DNA from: Mesorhizobium sp. B2-3-4
Lineage (GTDB): Bacteria; Pseudomonadota; Alphaproteobacteria; Rhizobiales; Rhizobiaceae
DNA: 64,000 bases
Direction of reading: 5' to 3'
Assembly: GCF_006442315.1 (NCBI RefSeq)
Contig: NZ_VFVY01000006.1
Span: forward strand, 62,001-126,000
In this document: positions 8,937 to 17,978 of the stretch, in pieces
How the letters are laid out: every line of letters begins with the position of its first letter
Numbering within the stretch: the stretch's first letter is position 1
Translations under genes and position numbers: made by a program
Notes under the pieces: model-generated
Told to the model about the DNA's origin: nothing
The model's database searches: none
Seen by the model: only the letters and a program-made list of their open reading frames with translations

Positions 8937-8984
8937 TTTCATGAGCTTCATTTCTCATGAAATTCGACTGGAATTTTTCATGAA
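8937..8984. promoter_or_regulatory. Inverted-repeat operator cluster between nitroreductase and XRE-cupin genes
   Basis: TTTCATGAG (8937-8945) and CTCATGAAA (8954-8962) form a perfect 9-base inverted repeat with an 8-base spacer. A third half-site, the palindrome TTCATGAA, lies at 8977-8984, directly before the regulator start. A -35-like CTTGAT sits at 8929-8934, so binding here would overlap the promoter. The pattern suggests an autoregulatory operator for the XRE-cupin protein encoded at 8988. Confidence 0.5.
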
Positions 8985-8987
8985 GTG

Positions 8988-9581
8988 ATGCCCTTGGCCT
9001 CCCCGACCGTACGAACATTACAGGGACCTGACGAACGCGTGCTGGCCAGCGATATCAGGGCTTTGCGTCGGGTGCGCGGGCTGACGCTGGCCGAAATCGC
9101 GCTGAAACTCGGCCGTTCCGTCGGCTGGGTCAGCCAGGTCGAGCGCGGCCTCTCGACGCCGTCTCTCAGTGATCTCAGGGCGTTTGCCGAACTCTTCGGC
9201 GTGCCGATCAGCCTGTTCTTCAGCCATGACGTGCCCCAGGAAAGTGAGCGCGGCGTAGTGGTGCGCGCCGGCAGGCGCCGAACGCTTGGCACCAGCGAAT
9301 CCGGCCTGGTGGAAGAGCTTCTGTCACCGGACCTCGGTGGTAGCTTCGAGATGGTGCGTTCGATCTTCGCGCCGGGCGCGGAAATGAAGACCGAACAACT
9401 GCGGCCGACCGAGGAGGCCGGCTACATCGCCTCGGGAGTGTTCGAGATCGAGATAGCGGGCGCCTGGCACCGGCTTGGTGAAGGCGACTCCTTCCGCTTC
9501 GAAGGCAAGCCCTACCGCTGGCGCAATCCGGGCAGCGAACCGGCGGTTGTCATCTGGGTGGTATCGCCACCGGTCTATTGA
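8988..9581 (+). CDS. XRE-family regulator with C-terminal cupin domain
   Basis: 197 residues from the ATG at 8988; a GTG directly before it (8985) would add a single residue and is less likely. Residues about 17-70 form a Cro/C1-type helix-turn-helix (IRALRRVRGLTLAEIALKLG, then VGWVSQVERGLSTPSLSDL). Residues about 125-195 form a small cupin that probably binds a metabolite (EEAGYIASGVFEIEI, GEGDSFRF). This architecture is common in regulators of amine, polyamine and sugar-acid catabolism, such as the PuuR type. It lies 72 bases upstream of the demethylase operon at 9654 and is co-oriented with it, so it is probably its regulator. Confidence 0.9.
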   Translation: MPLASPTVRTLQGPDERVLASDIRALRRVRGLTLAEIALKLGRSVGWVSQVERGLSTPSLSDLRAFAELFGVPISLFFSHDVPQESERGVVVRAGRRRTLGTSESGLVEELLSPDLGGSFEMVRSIFAPGAEMKTEQLRPTEEAGYIASGVFEIEIAGAWHRLGEGDSFRFEGKPYRWRNPGSEPAVVIWVVSPPVY

Positions 9582-9653
9582 TGCAGGTCGTCCAGCGACA
9601 TGCATCCACAAAAACAAAAGAAGCGCGGCGCGCTTGAAAATTGAGAGAAGAAC

Positions 9654-12107
9654 ATGGCGGGTTTGCCGAGCACGGCGCGCGTGGTGATCATCGGAGGTGG
9701 CGTGGTCGGCACCTCCTCGCTCTATCACCTTTGCAAGGCGGGATGGACCGACTGCGTGCTGCTGGAAAAGAACGAGCTGACCTCCGGCTCGACCTGGCAC
9801 GCCGCCGGCAATGTGCCGACCTTCTCCTCGTCCTGGTCGCTCATGAACATGCAGCGCTATTCGACAGAGCTCTATCGTGGCCTCGCCGACGCGGTCGACT
9901 ATCCCATGAACTACCACGTCACGGGTTCGCTGCGGCTCGCCCACTCGAAAGAGCGCATGCAGGAGTTCCAGCGCGCCAAGGGCATGGGCCGCTATCAGGG
10001 CATGGATATCGACGTGGTCGGGCTCGACGAAATCAAGCGCCGCTACCCCTTCATCGAAACGCATGAGTTGAAGGGCGCGCTCTACGATCCGAGCGACGGT
10101 GACATCGATCCGGCGCAGTTGACCCAGGCGCTGGCCAAGGGCGCCCGCGATCTGGGTGCCAAAATCATCCGCTTCTGCCCGGTGTCGGGCGTGCGCCGTG
10201 AGAAGGACGAATGGGTGGTCGTCACGCCGCAGGGCGAAATCCGCTGCGAGATCGTCGTCAACGCCGCCGGCTACCGTGCCGCTGAAGTCGGCAAGATGTT
10301 CGGCCGCGAAGTGCCGATGATGGTGATGAGCCATCAGTACATATTGTTCGAGGAAATCCCCGAACTCGCCGCATGGTCCAAGGAACAGGGCAAGAAACTG
10401 CCGCTGCTGCGCGACGTCGACACCTCCTACTATTTGCGTCAGGAAAAATCCGGCATGAACCTTGGCCCCTACGAGCGCAATTGCCGCGCGCATTGGGCCA
10501 CCCACAACGATCCGATGCCGGACGACTTTTCCTTCCAGCTCTTCCCCGACGATCTCGACCGGCTGGAGCACTATCTGGCCGACGCCGTCGCCCGCGTGCC
10601 GATCCTGGGCACCGCCGGCCTGTCCAAGGTCATCAATGGCCCGATCCCCTATGCGCCGGACGGCAATCCGCTGATCGGTCCGATGCCCGGCGTTCCCAAC
10701 GCGTTCGAGGCTTGCGTCTTCACCTTCGGCATCGCCCAGGGCGGCGGCGCCGGCAAGGTGCTGGCCGAGTGGGTGACGCAAGGCCAGACCGAATGGGACA
10801 TGTGGTCGTGCGATCCGCGCCGCTTCACATCCTTCGCCGCCGCGCCGGACTATTGCGTGGCCAAGGGCATGGAAATCTACGGCAACGAATACGCCATCCA
10901 GTTCCCGCGCCATGCCTGGCCTGAAGGTCGCGACCGGAAACTGTCACCGATCCACGACCGCATCAAGGCGCTCGGCGGCCGCTTCGACGCCTACAATGGC
11001 TGGGAACGCGCCACCTGGTATGCGCAGGACGGCGACGACGTCTCCGAGGAAGCCACGCTGACCTTCCGCCGTGACGGGCCGTGGCAGCGGCGCGTGCGTG
11101 AGGAATGTCTGGCTGTCCGCGACACCGCCGGCATCCTCGACCTGCCCGGCTTCTCGCGCTTCAATCTCGAGGGCCCGGGTGCCGCAGAATGGCTGAGCCG
11201 GCAGGTGACCGGCCTGGTGCCGAAGCCCGGCCGCATCGGCCTCGTCTATTTCTCCGACGACAAGGGCCGCATCGTCACCGAAATGTCGGTGGTGCGCCAT
11301 GGTGAGGACTCCATGACGCTGATCACCGCAGCGGTGGCGCAGTGGCATGATTTCGAATGGCTGAAGTCGCACATGCCCGACGATGCGGCGTTCAGGCTGG
11401 TCGACCGCACGGAAGAATTCTCCACGCAGATCCTGGCCGGCCCGAATTCGCGAAAGATCCTTGCCGAGGTCTGCGAAGCCGACCTGACCTTGCCATGGCT
11501 GACGCATCAGGAGACAAGAATCGCCGGCCGCTGGGCCAAGCTGGTGCGCGTCTCCTTCGCCGGCGAACTCGGCTGGGAAATCCACACCAGGGTCGACGAC
11601 ACCGCCGCGATCTTCGACGCCATCTGCGCCGCCGGGCAGAATCATGGCTTGAAGCCGTTCGGCATGTACGCGCTGGATTCGCTGCGCCTGGAGAAAGGCT
11701 ACCGGACGTGGAAGGGCGACCTGTCGACCGACTATTCGATCCTGCAGGGCGGGCTCGAGCGCTTCGTCAAATGGGAAAAGCCCGACTTCCGTGGCAAGGC
11801 GGCGCTCCAGAACGAGAAACAGCAAGGCGTGAAGAAGCGCTTCGTCACGCTGGTCGTCGAAAATCCGGGCGACTGCGACGCGCCCTACATGTCGACGCTC
11901 TGGCATGGCGGCCAGATCGTCGGCGAGACGACGTCCGGTGGCTGGGGTCATCGCATCGACAAGTCGATCGCGCTCGGCATGCTGCGCGCCGACCTCAGCG
12001 AACCCGGCACGTCGGTCGAGGTCGAGATCTTCGGCGACCGCTTCAAGGCGGTCGTGCAGCAGGACGAGCCCTTGTGGGATCCGAAGAACGAAAGGCTGCG
12101 CGCGTGA
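9654..12107 (+). CDS. Dimethylglycine/sarcosine-dehydrogenase-like FAD-GcvT protein (copy 1)
   Basis: 817 residues. The N-terminal half is a DAO-type FAD oxidoreductase (GGGVVG at 14-19; SGSTWHAAG with H49, the residue that carries covalent FAD in dimethylglycine dehydrogenases). A FAO_M linker follows, and the C-terminal half is a GcvT/aminomethyltransferase domain with its C-terminal barrel. Characterised relatives oxidatively demethylate dimethylglycine or sarcosine and hand the C1 unit to tetrahydrofolate. The real substrate here is unknown; the active-site stretch after the FAD-His (NVPTF) differs from copy 2 (LIGQL), suggesting a different substrate. The stop overlaps the next start (GTGA, 12104-12107). 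Confidence 0.88.
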   Translation: MAGLPSTARVVIIGGGVVGTSSLYHLCKAGWTDCVLLEKNELTSGSTWHAAGNVPTFSSSWSLMNMQRYSTELYRGLADAVDYPMNYHVTGSLRLAHSKERMQEFQRAKGMGRYQGMDIDVVGLDEIKRRYPFIETHELKGALYDPSDGDIDPAQLTQALAKGARDLGAKIIRFCPVSGVRREKDEWVVVTPQGEIRCEIVVNAAGYRAAEVGKMFGREVPMMVMSHQYILFEEIPELAAWSKEQGKKLPLLRDVDTSYYLRQEKSGMNLGPYERNCRAHWATHNDPMPDDFSFQLFPDDLDRLEHYLADAVARVPILGTAGLSKVINGPIPYAPDGNPLIGPMPGVPNAFEACVFTFGIAQGGGAGKVLAEWVTQGQTEWDMWSCDPRRFTSFAAAPDYCVAKGMEIYGNEYAIQFPRHAWPEGRDRKLSPIHDRIKALGGRFDAYNGWERATWYAQDGDDVSEEATLTFRRDGPWQRRVREECLAVRDTAGILDLPGFSRFNLEGPGAAEWLSRQVTGLVPKPGRIGLVYFSDDKGRIVTEMSVVRHGEDSMTLITAAVAQWHDFEWLKSHMPDDAAFRLVDRTEEFSTQILAGPNSRKILAEVCEADLTLPWLTHQETRIAGRWAKLVRVSFAGELGWEIHTRVDDTAAIFDAICAAGQNHGLKPFGMYALDSLRLEKGYRTWKGDLSTDYSILQGGLERFVKWEKPDFRGKAALQNEKQQGVKKRFVTLVVENPGDCDAPYMSTLWHGGQIVGETTSGGWGHRIDKSIALGMLRADLSEPGTSVEVEIFGDRFKAVVQQDEPLWDPKNERLRA

Positions 12108-13009
12108 AGAATGTGATCCTCACCGATGGCGGCATGGGCCAGGAGCTGGTGCGGCGCAGCAAGTCCGAGCCGACGCCGCTATGGTCGGCCAGGGTGTTGA
12201 TCGACGAGCCCGATCTGGTGCGCGGCCTGCATGCCGAATTCATCCGCGCAGGCGCCCGCGTCATCACCATCAACACCTATTCGGCGACGCCCGAACGTCT
12301 GGCCCGCGAGGGCGCGGAAGACCTGTTCAAGCCGCTGCAGAAGCGTGGCGTCGATCTCGCCAGGCAGGCCCGCGACGAGGCCGGCGACGCGGCGATCGCG
12401 GGCTGCCTGTCGCCGCTTTTCGGCAGCTACGCGCCGGCCCTGACCATCTCCTACCAGGACACGCTCGACATCTACCGCCGCATCGTCGCCGAGCAGGCCG
12501 ACGGCGTCGACCTGTTCCTGTGCGAGACCATGGCGTCGGCCGAGGAGGCGCGCGCGGCGGTGACCGCGGCATCGGAAAGCGGCAAGCCTGTCTGGGTGTC
12601 GTGGACGCTGGCCGATCACGGCACGCCACGCTTGCGCAGCGGCGAGACGATTGCGTCTGCAGCGGATGCGCTCGGCAATCTGCCGGTGGCGGCGCGGCTG
12701 CTCAATTGCTGCCGGCCGGAAGCGATCGCGGCGGCCTTGCCGGATCTGATCGAACTGGGCGGCCCGGTCGGCGCCTATGCCAACGGCTTCACCTCCACCG
12801 AAGCGCTCAAGCATGGCGGCACGGTGGACGTGCTGCACGCCCGCCACGACCTCGGTCCGGACGCCTACGCCGCGCAGGCCATCGGCTGGGTAGAGGCCGG
12901 CGCTGACATCGTCGGCGGTTGCTGCGAGGTTGGCCCTGCCCATATCGCCGCCTTGCGCGACCGGCTGCAGCAGGGCGGCTACGCGATCTCGGGAGTTTCA
13001 CATGCCTAG
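12104..13009 (+). CDS. Homocysteine S-methyltransferase-family protein
   Basis: 301 residues from a GTG that overlaps the upstream stop. This is a single (beta/alpha)8 domain of the betaine-/S-methylmethionine-homocysteine methyltransferase family (Pfam S-methyl_trans): ILTDGGMGQEL at 5-15 is the start signature. The three zinc-ligand cysteines are accounted for by C202/C203 (LNCC) and C273/C274 (GGCC). Family members transfer a methyl group from betaine, dimethylsulfoniopropionate or S-methylmethionine to homocysteine. Sitting between two demethylating dehydrogenases, it may remove the first methyl group of a quaternary amine or a related donor (inference). It overlaps the next gene by 8 bases. 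Confidence 0.88.
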   Translation: MKNVILTDGGMGQELVRRSKSEPTPLWSARVLIDEPDLVRGLHAEFIRAGARVITINTYSATPERLAREGAEDLFKPLQKRGVDLARQARDEAGDAAIAGCLSPLFGSYAPALTISYQDTLDIYRRIVAEQADGVDLFLCETMASAEEARAAVTAASESGKPVWVSWTLADHGTPRLRSGETIASAADALGNLPVAARLLNCCRPEAIAAALPDLIELGGPVGAYANGFTSTEALKHGGTVDVLHARHDLGPDAYAAQAIGWVEAGADIVGGCCEVGPAHIAALRDRLQQGGYAISGVSHA

Positions 13010-14183
13010 ACCATCATCGCGCGTTACCGGCATCGTTCCGTCCGGCAAGGATGGCTGGGAGGTTCATTTCGCCGCCTGGGCCCGCAAGGAAGCCGGCGAG
13101 GACATCATCATGCTGTCGGTCGGCGACCATGATTTCGATACGCCGTCACAGACGATCGAGGCCTGCGTGACCGCGGTGCGCGGCAGCAATCATCATTATA
13201 CGCCGCTGCCCGGCCTGCCGCGCCTGCGCAAGGCCATGGCCGCGGCCTCAAGCGCCTGCACCGGCGTCGAGACGACGCCGGACGAGGTGATCGCCACGGC
13301 GGGCGGCCAGGCAGCCCTTTACGCGGCCGTTCAGGCCGTGCTCGATCAGGGCGACCACGCCATCGTGGTCGCGCCCTACTACGCCACCTACCCCAACACG
13401 TTCAGCGCGGCCGGTGCCAGCTTCACCGTGGTCGAGACACCGGCCGAGGATGGCTTCCAGCCGCGCGCCGACATGATCCGTGCGGCGATCAGGCCCAATA
13501 CGCGCGCCATCCTGATCAACACGCCGAACAATCCGACCGGCGCCGTCTATTCGCGCGAGCGCCTGGAACAACTGGCCGAACTCTGCAAGGAGCATGACCT
13601 CTGGCTGCTTTCGGACGAGGTCTACTGGACACTGGGCGGCGGCGAGCACATTTCGCCGCGCTCGCTGCCCGGCATGGCCGAACGCACGCTGGTCATCAAT
13701 TCCATGTCCAAGAGCCACGGCATGACCGGCTGGCGCATGGGCTGGCTGACCGGTCCCGAGGCGATGATCGCATTGCTGATCAACCTCAACCTGGTGACGA
13801 CCTACGGCCTGCCGGCCTTCATCTCCATCGCCTGCGCCGAGGCGCTGGAGCAGCACTATGGCGTCAAGGACATCGCCGAACGCTACGCGGCGCGCCGCAC
13901 CGTCCTGCTCGATGCCGTGCGCGGCATGAACAATGTCGGCGTCCGCGGTTCGGAAGGCGGCATGTATGTCATGCTCGACATATCCGATATCGAACCCGAC
14001 GACGAGAAATTTGCCCTCGCCTTCCTCGACGAGGAGAAGGTCGGCGTCATGCCCGGCTCCAGCTTCGGCGAGGCTGCCGCCGGCCATATTCGCATCAGCT
14101 TGTGCCAGCCCGAACCCGTGCTCAGGGAAGCAGCCGACCGGCTGCGCCGTTTTGTTTCCAGCTACCGTCGTGAGGCCGCATGA
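13002..14183 (+). CDS. PLP-dependent aminotransferase, class I fold (AspC-like)
   Basis: 393 residues from the ATG at 13002, which overlaps the end of the previous gene. Class I/II aminotransferase signatures are complete: GGQAALYAAV, NTPNNPTG (173-180), SDEVYW and the Schiff-base lysine K237 in NSMSKSHGMTGWRMGW. The N-terminus (VSVGDHDFDTP-like, LSVGDHDFDTPSQ at 38-50) is close to aspartate/aromatic aminotransferases. The amino-acid substrate cannot be told. Its place between two GcvT-fused dehydrogenases and its overlapping junctions imply a role in the same catabolic route, perhaps handling the demethylated amino acid. Confidence 0.9.
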   Translation: MPRPSSRVTGIVPSGKDGWEVHFAAWARKEAGEDIIMLSVGDHDFDTPSQTIEACVTAVRGSNHHYTPLPGLPRLRKAMAAASSACTGVETTPDEVIATAGGQAALYAAVQAVLDQGDHAIVVAPYYATYPNTFSAAGASFTVVETPAEDGFQPRADMIRAAIRPNTRAILINTPNNPTGAVYSRERLEQLAELCKEHDLWLLSDEVYWTLGGGEHISPRSLPGMAERTLVINSMSKSHGMTGWRMGWLTGPEAMIALLINLNLVTTYGLPAFISIACAEALEQHYGVKDIAERYAARRTVLLDAVRGMNNVGVRGSEGGMYVMLDISDIEPDDEKFALAFLDEEKVGVMPGSSFGEAAAGHIRISLCQPEPVLREAADRLRRFVSSYRREAA

Positions 14184-16630
14184 CCACCAGGACCATCCCT
14201 ACCAAGGCAAGGGCCGTCATCATCGGCGGCGGCGTTTCCGGCTGCTCGGTCGCCTACCACCTGGCCAAGCTTGGCTGGACCGACATCGTGCTTTTGGAGC
14301 GCAAGCAGCTGACCTCGGGCACGACATGGCATGCCGCCGGCCTGATCGGCCAGTTGCGCGGTTCGCAGAACATGACCCGCCTGGCGAAATACTCGGCCGA
14401 TCTCTACGTCAAATTGGAAGCCGAGACCGAGGTCGGCACCGGCATGCGCCAGGTCGGCTCGATCACCGTGGCGCTGACCGAGGAGCGCAAGCACGAAATC
14501 TACCGGCAGGCCTCGCTGGCCCGCGCCTTCGACGTCGATGTGCGCGAGATTTCGCCAAATGAGGTCAAGGAGATGTATCCGCATCTCAATGTCTCAGACG
14601 TGGTCGGTGCCGTGCATCTGCCGCTCGACGGCCAGTGCGACCCCGCCAACATCGCCATGGCACTGGCCAAGGGCGCGCGCCAGCGCGGCGCCACCATCGT
14701 CGAGAATGTGAAGGTGACCAAGGTCCACACCAGGGACGGCCGTGTCACAGGCGTATCCTGGGCGCAAGGCGAGGACCAAGGCACCATCGAGGCCGACATC
14801 GTCGTCAATTGCGCCGGCATGTGGGCGCGCGAACTGGGCGCCCGGAACGGCGTCACCATCCCCCTGCATGCCTGCGAGCACTTTTATCTCGTCACCGAGC
14901 CTATCCCTGGGCTGAGCCGCCTGCCGGTGCTGCGCGTGCCGGACGAATGCGCCTACTACAAGGAAGACGCCGGCAAGATGATGCTCGGCGCCTTCGAACC
15001 GGTGGCCAAGCCGTGGGGCATGGACGGCATCCGCGAGGATTTCTGCTTCGACCAGTTGCCCGAGGACATGGACCATTTCGAACCCATCCTCGAAATGGGA
15101 GTCAACCGCATGCCGATGCTGGCCACCGCCGGCATCCACACCTTCTTCAACGGCCCCGAAAGCTTTACGCCCGACGACCGCTACTATCTCGGCGAAGCGC
15201 CGGAGCTGCGCGGCTACTGGATGGCGACCGGCTACAATTCGATCGGCATCGTCTCCTCGGGCGGCGCCGGCATGGCGCTGGCGCAGTGGATCAATGATGG
15301 CGAAGCGCCCTTCGACCTTTGGGAGGTCGACATCCGCCGCACCCAGCCTTTCCAGAAGAACCGCCGTTACCTCAAGGAGCGCGTTTCCGAAACGCTCGGC
15401 CTGCTCTATGCCGACCACTTCCCCTACCGGCAGATGGCGACGTCGCGTGGCGTGCGCCGCTCGCCGCTGCATGAGCATCTGAAGGCACGCGGCGCCGTGT
15501 TCGGCGAGGTCGCCGGCTGGGAGCGCGCCAACTGGTTCGCCCGTGACGGCCAGGAGCGCGAATACCGCTATTCCTGGAAGCGCCAGAACTGGTTCGACAA
15601 CCAGCGCGAGGAGCATCTGGCCGTCCGCAACAAGGTCGGCCTGTTCGACATGACCTCGTTCGGCAAGATCCGCGTCGAAGGCCGTGACGCCAAGCAGTTC
15701 CTGCAAAGGCTCTGCGCTAACGACATGGACGTGGCGCCGGGCAAGATCGTCTACACCCAGATGCTGAACCAGCGCGGCGGCATCGAGAGCGACCTCACCG
15801 TGTCGCGGCTTTCGGAAACGGCCTATTTCCTGGTCGTGCCGGGCGCCACGCTGCAGCGCGATCTCGCCTGGCTGCGCCGCCATGTCGGCGACGCGTTCGT
15901 GGTCATCACCGACGTGACCGCATCCGAAAGCGTGCTCTGCCTGATGGGTCCGGATGCGCGGAAACTGATCCAAAAGGTCAGCCCCAACGATTTCTCCAAC
16001 GAGAACAATCCGTTCGGCACCTTCCAGGAGATCGAGATCGGCATGGGGCTGGCCCGCGCGCACCGCGTCACCTATGTCGGCGAGCTCGGCTGGGAACTCT
16101 ATGTCTCGACCGAACAGGCGGCGCACGTCTTCGAGGCGATCGACGAAGCCGGCACCGATCTGGGGCTGAAACTCTGCGGCCTGCACACGCTGGATTCCTG
16201 CCGCATCGAGAAAGCCTTCCGCCATTTCGGCCACGACATCACCGATGAGGACAATGTGCTGGAAGCCGGCCTCGGCTTCGCGGTGAAGACGGCCAAGGGC
16301 GATTTCATCGGCCGCGACGCGGTGCTCAGGAAAAAGGAAGCCGGCCTGTCGCGCCGGCTGGTCCAGTTCCGCCTCAAGGACCCGCAGCCCCTGCTCTTCC
16401 ACAACGAAGCGATCCTGCGCGACGGCAAGATCGTCGGTCCGGTCACCTCGGGCAATTACGGCCACCATCTCGGCGGCGCCATCGGGCTGGGCTACGTGCC
16501 TTGCCAGGGCGAGAGCGAGGCGGATGTGCTGAGCTCTTCATACGAAATCGAGATAGCCGGCGAGCGTTTTGCCGCCGAAGCGTCGCTGAAGCCGATGTAT
16601 GATCCGAAGGCAGAGCGGATAAGGGCGTAG
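14180..16630 (+). CDS. Dimethylglycine-dehydrogenase-like FAD-GcvT protein (copy 2)
   Basis: 816 residues, same architecture as the gene at 9654: FAD-binding GGGVSG at 16-21, SGTTWHAAG with the probable FAD-linked H51, FAO_M linker, then GcvT plus C-terminal barrel. SGTTWHAAGLIGQLR is the sequence typical of true dimethylglycine dehydrogenases/oxidases, so this copy is the better candidate for N,N-dimethylglycine or a close analogue. It uses tetrahydrofolate as C1 acceptor by family precedent. ATGA overlap with the aminotransferase (14180-14183). The two copies differ throughout, so the pair is an old paralogy rather than a recent duplication. Confidence 0.9.
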   Translation: MTTRTIPTKARAVIIGGGVSGCSVAYHLAKLGWTDIVLLERKQLTSGTTWHAAGLIGQLRGSQNMTRLAKYSADLYVKLEAETEVGTGMRQVGSITVALTEERKHEIYRQASLARAFDVDVREISPNEVKEMYPHLNVSDVVGAVHLPLDGQCDPANIAMALAKGARQRGATIVENVKVTKVHTRDGRVTGVSWAQGEDQGTIEADIVVNCAGMWARELGARNGVTIPLHACEHFYLVTEPIPGLSRLPVLRVPDECAYYKEDAGKMMLGAFEPVAKPWGMDGIREDFCFDQLPEDMDHFEPILEMGVNRMPMLATAGIHTFFNGPESFTPDDRYYLGEAPELRGYWMATGYNSIGIVSSGGAGMALAQWINDGEAPFDLWEVDIRRTQPFQKNRRYLKERVSETLGLLYADHFPYRQMATSRGVRRSPLHEHLKARGAVFGEVAGWERANWFARDGQEREYRYSWKRQNWFDNQREEHLAVRNKVGLFDMTSFGKIRVEGRDAKQFLQRLCANDMDVAPGKIVYTQMLNQRGGIESDLTVSRLSETAYFLVVPGATLQRDLAWLRRHVGDAFVVITDVTASESVLCLMGPDARKLIQKVSPNDFSNENNPFGTFQEIEIGMGLARAHRVTYVGELGWELYVSTEQAAHVFEAIDEAGTDLGLKLCGLHTLDSCRIEKAFRHFGHDITDEDNVLEAGLGFAVKTAKGDFIGRDAVLRKKEAGLSRRLVQFRLKDPQPLLFHNEAILRDGKIVGPVTSGNYGHHLGGAIGLGYVPCQGESEADVLSSSYEIEIAGERFAAEASLKPMYDPKAERIRA

Positions 16631-16636
16631 CCGATC

Positions 16637-17368
16637 ATGATGGCAAGACTGCTGTTTTTGCTGGCGGTGCTGCTTTCCCTGGCCGGCCCTGCCCACGCCG
16701 ACGACGCACTCGATGCCTATTATGCCGGCGACTACGCCACGGCGCTGACATTGTGGACGAAGATGGCCAGATCGGGCGATCCCGATGCGCAAAACAACAT
16801 CGGCCATCTCTATGAGAACGGCTTTGGCGTGCCGCAGGATTATGCCAGGGCGCTGGAATGGTATCGCAAGTCCGCCGCCCAGGATTTCTCGGGCGCGCAG
16901 AACAATCTCGGCGTCATGTATTCCAACGGCAAGGGAGTGCCGGAAGACAAGGCCGAAGGCGTCAAATGGTTTCGCAAGGCGGCCGAACAGGGCAACGCCA
17001 AGGCGCAGTCCAACCTGGCGAATTCCTATCGCAAAGGCGAAGGAGTGGCGAAGGACGGGGCCGAAGCCGTAAAATGGTACCGCAAGTCCGCCGAGCAAGG
17101 CTTCGCCAAGGCGCAGTATAGTCTGGGTTATATGTATTACGCTGGTGACGGGGTCGCGCAGGACAAGGCCGAGGCCGTCGAATGGTATCAGAAAGCCGCC
17201 GATCAGGGCCAGGTCGATGCCCAGTACAATCTCGGCCTGATGTACTACAACGCCGACGGCGTCCCGGAGGATCTGGCGAAGGCAGCCGAACTGATGCGCC
17301 CAGCGGCCGCACAGGGCGACCAGGATGCCCAGGCCATCCTGGACGGCATAGAGAAGAAGCTCAAATGA
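16637..17368 (+). CDS. Exported Sel1-repeat (SLR/TPR-like) protein
   Basis: 243 residues. A signal peptide is clear (hydrophobic residues about 4-17, cleavage after AHA near 19-21). Five exact 36-residue Sel1 repeats follow at 51-86, 87-122, 123-158, 159-194 and 195-230, each with the pattern AQ-x2-LG-x-x-Y-x2-G-x-GV-x2-D-x-A-x2-x-WY-x-KAA. Such solenoids mediate protein contacts in the periplasm or at the envelope. It starts 6 bases after the dehydrogenase gene and may be cotranscribed, though no functional link is evident. Rhizobial relatives include ExoR-type regulators, but this protein is too short and repeat-only for ExoR. Confidence 0.88.
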   Translation: MMARLLFLLAVLLSLAGPAHADDALDAYYAGDYATALTLWTKMARSGDPDAQNNIGHLYENGFGVPQDYARALEWYRKSAAQDFSGAQNNLGVMYSNGKGVPEDKAEGVKWFRKAAEQGNAKAQSNLANSYRKGEGVAKDGAEAVKWYRKSAEQGFAKAQYSLGYMYYAGDGVAQDKAEAVEWYQKAADQGQVDAQYNLGLMYYNADGVPEDLAKAAELMRPAAAQGDQDAQAILDGIEKKLK

Positions 17369-17390
17369 CTATCGCTGGTCCTGGCCAGGC

Positions 17391-17978
17391 TTAAAACCGC
17401 TCGAGCTTCGCGCGCACTTTGACCAGGAAAGCCGCCCGGCTCTTCGGTGTCGACGCATCCATCAGATAATGGGCGAGGAAGAACGTCTTGCAACGTCTGG
17501 CGCACAGCGCCCGCATGCCGCGCAGCAGCGTCTTGCGGCCGGGCTGGCCGACGACGACGCTCCACCAGGTCGGTGCGCCGCAGGTGGTGATGACGCCGAC
17601 CTTGGTGACATGCGTCATCAGCGACTTGATGCTTCCTTTGCCAACCGGCAGCTTGAAGGCGATGTCGGTTGCCCAGACACGGTCGAGCCAGCCCTTCAGC
17701 ATTGCCGGCAGCCCGTACCACCAGGTCGGATAGACGAACAGGATCGCCTCGGCCCAGGCGAGCAACTCGAAATGCGGCTTCAGCGCCGGGTCCTGTGGCG
17801 CCTGATTATTGTAGGCGCGCCGCTCCTCGCAGCCCATCACCGGATCGAATTTCTCGGCATAGAGGTCGAGCAACCGCACCTCCCAGCCTCGCCGCGTCAG
17901 CACCTCGACGGCGGTGTCGCGGATCGCGGCGCAAAAGCTCTCCGGCACCGGGTGGCAATAGACGACCAGCGCGCGCAT
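17391..17978 (-). CDS. Flavodoxin-fold NAD(P)H oxidoreductase (NQO1/KefF-like), copy A
   Basis: 195 residues of the Flavodoxin_2 family. It begins with the FMN-phosphate-binding strand (ALVVYCHPVPESF) and has the family's YPTWWYGLPAMLKGWLDRV motif that stacks on the flavin. Members reduce quinones or other flavin substrates with NAD(P)H. Its ATG shares one base with the stop of the paralogue upstream (TGATG), so the two are translated together. It is last in a seven-gene operon running from 23947 to 17391. It ends 22 bases from the convergent Sel1 gene. Confidence 0.88.
   Translation of the reverse strand: MRALVVYCHPVPESFCAAIRDTAVEVLTRRGWEVRLLDLYAEKFDPVMGCEERRAYNNQAPQDPALKPHFELLAWAEAILFVYPTWWYGLPAMLKGWLDRVWATDIAFKLPVGKGSIKSLMTHVTKVGVITTCGAPTWWSVVVGQPGRKTLLRGMRALCARRCKTFFLAHYLMDASTPKSRAAFLVKVRAKLERF

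Noticed and set aside
8832..8951. 40-residue N-terminal extension of the nitroreductase
   Set aside because: Not similar to the family and would place the start inside the inverted repeat; ATG at 8831 fits family length.
8985..8987. GTG start for the XRE-cupin regulator
   Set aside because: It directly precedes an ATG and would add a single residue; it also overlaps the operator half-site.
16637..17368. ExoR-like regulator call for the Sel1 protein
   Set aside because: It has five plain Sel1 repeats and a signal peptide but no extra conserved segment and no link to exo genes.
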